From Bacillota bacterium (lineage in GTDB: Bacteria > Bacillota_E > Sulfobacillia > Sulfobacillales > Sulfobacillaceae), in contig JAKADJ010000145.1 of assembly GCA_021820645.1 (NCBI GenBank), positions 1 through 6,123 of the forward strand: a stretch of 6,123 nucleotides of DNA, read 5' to 3'. Position 1 is the stretch's first letter; every line of letters begins with the position of its first letter. A program made the translations under genes and the position numbers. The notes below the pieces were generated by a model, which ran no database searches, had not been told where the DNA came from, and saw nothing but the letters and a program-made list of their open reading frames with translations. Of the stretch, positions 5,148 through 6,123 are shown in pieces.

Positions 5148-5154
5148 GATAGCA
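5146..5154 (-). promoter_or_regulatory. Extended -10 promoter of the EamA-type transporter gene
   Basis: Minus strand TGCTATCAT: the TGn extension and TATCAT (5146-5151). A weak -35, TCCTCA (5169-5174, three of six matches), lies 17 bp upstream, on top of the ispH ribosome site. The predicted start near 5139 gives a leader of about 32 bases, which is why the ATG at 5107 is preferred over 5155. Confidence 0.45.
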
Positions 5155-5183
5155 TGACGATGCGGAGTTGAGGAGGGTCTACG

Positions 5184-6080
5184 ATGGAAGTACTAAAGGT
5201 CCATCCACGGGGGTATTGCTATGGAGTGGTTGACGCCATCACGCTGGCAAAAAAGATTGCACGGGACAAAGACGTTCCGCGCCCCATTTTTATCCTGGGG
5301 CAAATCGTGCACAATCGACACACTGTGCTAGAACTTGAAGAATTCGGGATTAAGACTTTAGATGGCGGACTGCGTCTCGATCTGTTAGATCAGGTACCTG
5401 ACGGATCAACGGTCATCTTTACGGCCCACGGTATTTCCCCTGCGGTCAAAGCCAAGGCCGAGGCCCGAGGCCTTCGATGTTACGACGCCACATGCCCAGA
5501 CGTGACCAAGACCCACACATTAATTAAAGAGAAAATCCTAGAGGGTTTTTCGATCATCTATATCGGAACCAAGGGCCATCCCGAACCCGAAGGGGCGATG
5601 GGTGAGGCTCCTCCATCCAAAGTGGCATTGGTTACCACCCTTGACGACATCGAAGACCTGCCCTTTAAGGCTAGTGAACCGGTGGCCATTATGACTCAGA
5701 CCACTCTAAGCCAATGGGATACCCGAAGTATCATTGACGGATTGCTAAAGAAATATCCCGGAGCCGAGGTTCACAACGAAATTTGCATGGCCACTCAGTT
5801 GCGCCAAGAAGCGGCGGTGAAAATCGCGGATGAAGTGGACATGGTTGTTGTGGTCGGTGATCGACGCAGCAATAACTCCAATCGCCTGGTCGAAGTAGTG
5901 CAAAACATCTCGCATAAACCATCAGTACGGGTCGAAAGCGTCGAGGATCTTCGCCCCGAATGGTTTGACGGGTTCCAACGGATTGCGGTCACTGCAGGTT
6001 CTTCCACCCCAAGCCCCATCACGCGTGCTGTCATTCAACAACTCGAAGCATGGGGCAAGGTGCATCAGGAACTTCCCTAA
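5184..6080 (+). CDS. ispH: 4-hydroxy-3-methylbut-2-enyl diphosphate reductase (IspH/LytB)
   Basis: IspH is the last enzyme of the MEP pathway, a cytoplasmic iron-sulfur protein that reductively dehydroxylates HMBPP to IPP and DMAPP. The 298-residue product is full length for the stand-alone enzyme. The three cluster-ligand cysteines are present: Cys12 (RGYCYGV), Cys104 (DATCPDVTK) and Cys201 (NEICMATQLRQEA). Substrate-site residues are also seen: His43 (GQIVHN), His82 (TAHGIS), His132 and the catalytic Glu134 (GHPEPEG), Thr173 (TQTTLS), the SNNSNRL motif (229-235) and Ser273/Ser274 (AGSSTP). The ATG follows AGGAGGG by six bases. The frame closes with two stop codons in tandem (TAATAA). It is monocistronic as far as the window shows, and divergent from the transporter gene. 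Its presence implies isoprenoids made by the MEP rather than the mevalonate route. Confidence 0.97.
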   Translation: MEVLKVHPRGYCYGVVDAITLAKKIARDKDVPRPIFILGQIVHNRHTVLELEEFGIKTLDGGLRLDLLDQVPDGSTVIFTAHGISPAVKAKAEARGLRCYDATCPDVTKTHTLIKEKILEGFSIIYIGTKGHPEPEGAMGEAPPSKVALVTTLDDIEDLPFKASEPVAIMTQTTLSQWDTRSIIDGLLKKYPGAEVHNEICMATQLRQEAAVKIADEVDMVVVVGDRRSNNSNRLVEVVQNISHKPSVRVESVEDLRPEWFDGFQRIAVTAGSSTPSPITRAVIQQLEAWGKVHQELP

Positions 6081-6108
6081 TAAGAGGTACGAAAGCGGGC
6101 AGGCAGAG

Positions 6109-6123
6109 AAAAAAGCCCCCTCC
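6109..6123. terminator. Possible left arm of a terminator after ispH (cut by the window end)
   Basis: AAAAAAGCCCCCTCC is the usual appearance of the first half of a bidirectional terminator: an A-run followed by a C-rich arm. The matching GGAGGGGGC plus T-run would lie just past the right edge, so this cannot be confirmed here. Confidence 0.4.

Noticed and set aside
1..6123. CRISPR arrays, prophage, insertion sequences, defence or toxin-antitoxin systems
   Set aside because: I found no regularly spaced repeats, no transposase or integrase motifs, and no nuclease or toxin partner beside the small DNA-binding protein. The window reads as housekeeping chromosome.

Overview
This 6.1-kb window looks like ordinary chromosome from a Gram-positive-type bacterium. 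The pointers are a 228-residue FtsE followed by FtsX, a short stand-alone CcdA, a secreted lipoprotein of the PF03640 type, strong AGGAGG-like ribosome sites, GTG starts and extended -10 promoters. Base composition is near balanced (roughly 50% GC by eye). A Bacillota lineage, possibly an acidophilic Sulfobacillus-like one, would fit. That is an impression from sequence style, not a database result.

Layout, left to right. (1) Positions 1-1736 are read leftward: a sigma-70-type promoter, then ftsE and ftsX overlapping by 11 bases, then the first 11 codons of another gene that runs off the left edge. (2) A 260-bp divergent spacer leads into ccdA on the plus strand, with an extended -10 promoter and a 14-bp palindrome where its -35 would lie. 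(3) Convergent to ccdA is a Ser/Thr/Gly-rich lipoprotein with two PF03640-like repeats; hairpins separate the two genes. (4) Positions 3392-3863 are about 470 bp without a convincing gene; they contain a perfect 10-bp inverted repeat. (5) On the minus strand lie a 61-codon gene for a probable ribbon-helix-helix DNA-binding protein and, upstream of it, a 10-helix EamA/DMT-type transporter; a hairpin with a U-rich tail lies between them. (6) On the plus strand is a complete ispH, divergent from the transporter, with the two candidate -10 elements overlapping. The window ends in what may be the first arm of the ispH terminator.

FtsE and FtsX form the ATP-driven membrane complex that controls cell-wall hydrolases. 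CcdA carries electrons across the membrane to extracellular thiol proteins. IspH performs the last step of the MEP isoprenoid pathway. The transporter and lipoprotein have no assigned substrate. Apart from ftsEX, the genes do not form an obvious single pathway. I did not find a convincing new multi-gene system. The items most worth a second look are the small DNA-binding protein, the gene-free segment with its perfect hairpin, and the regulatory architecture of the two divergent spacers.
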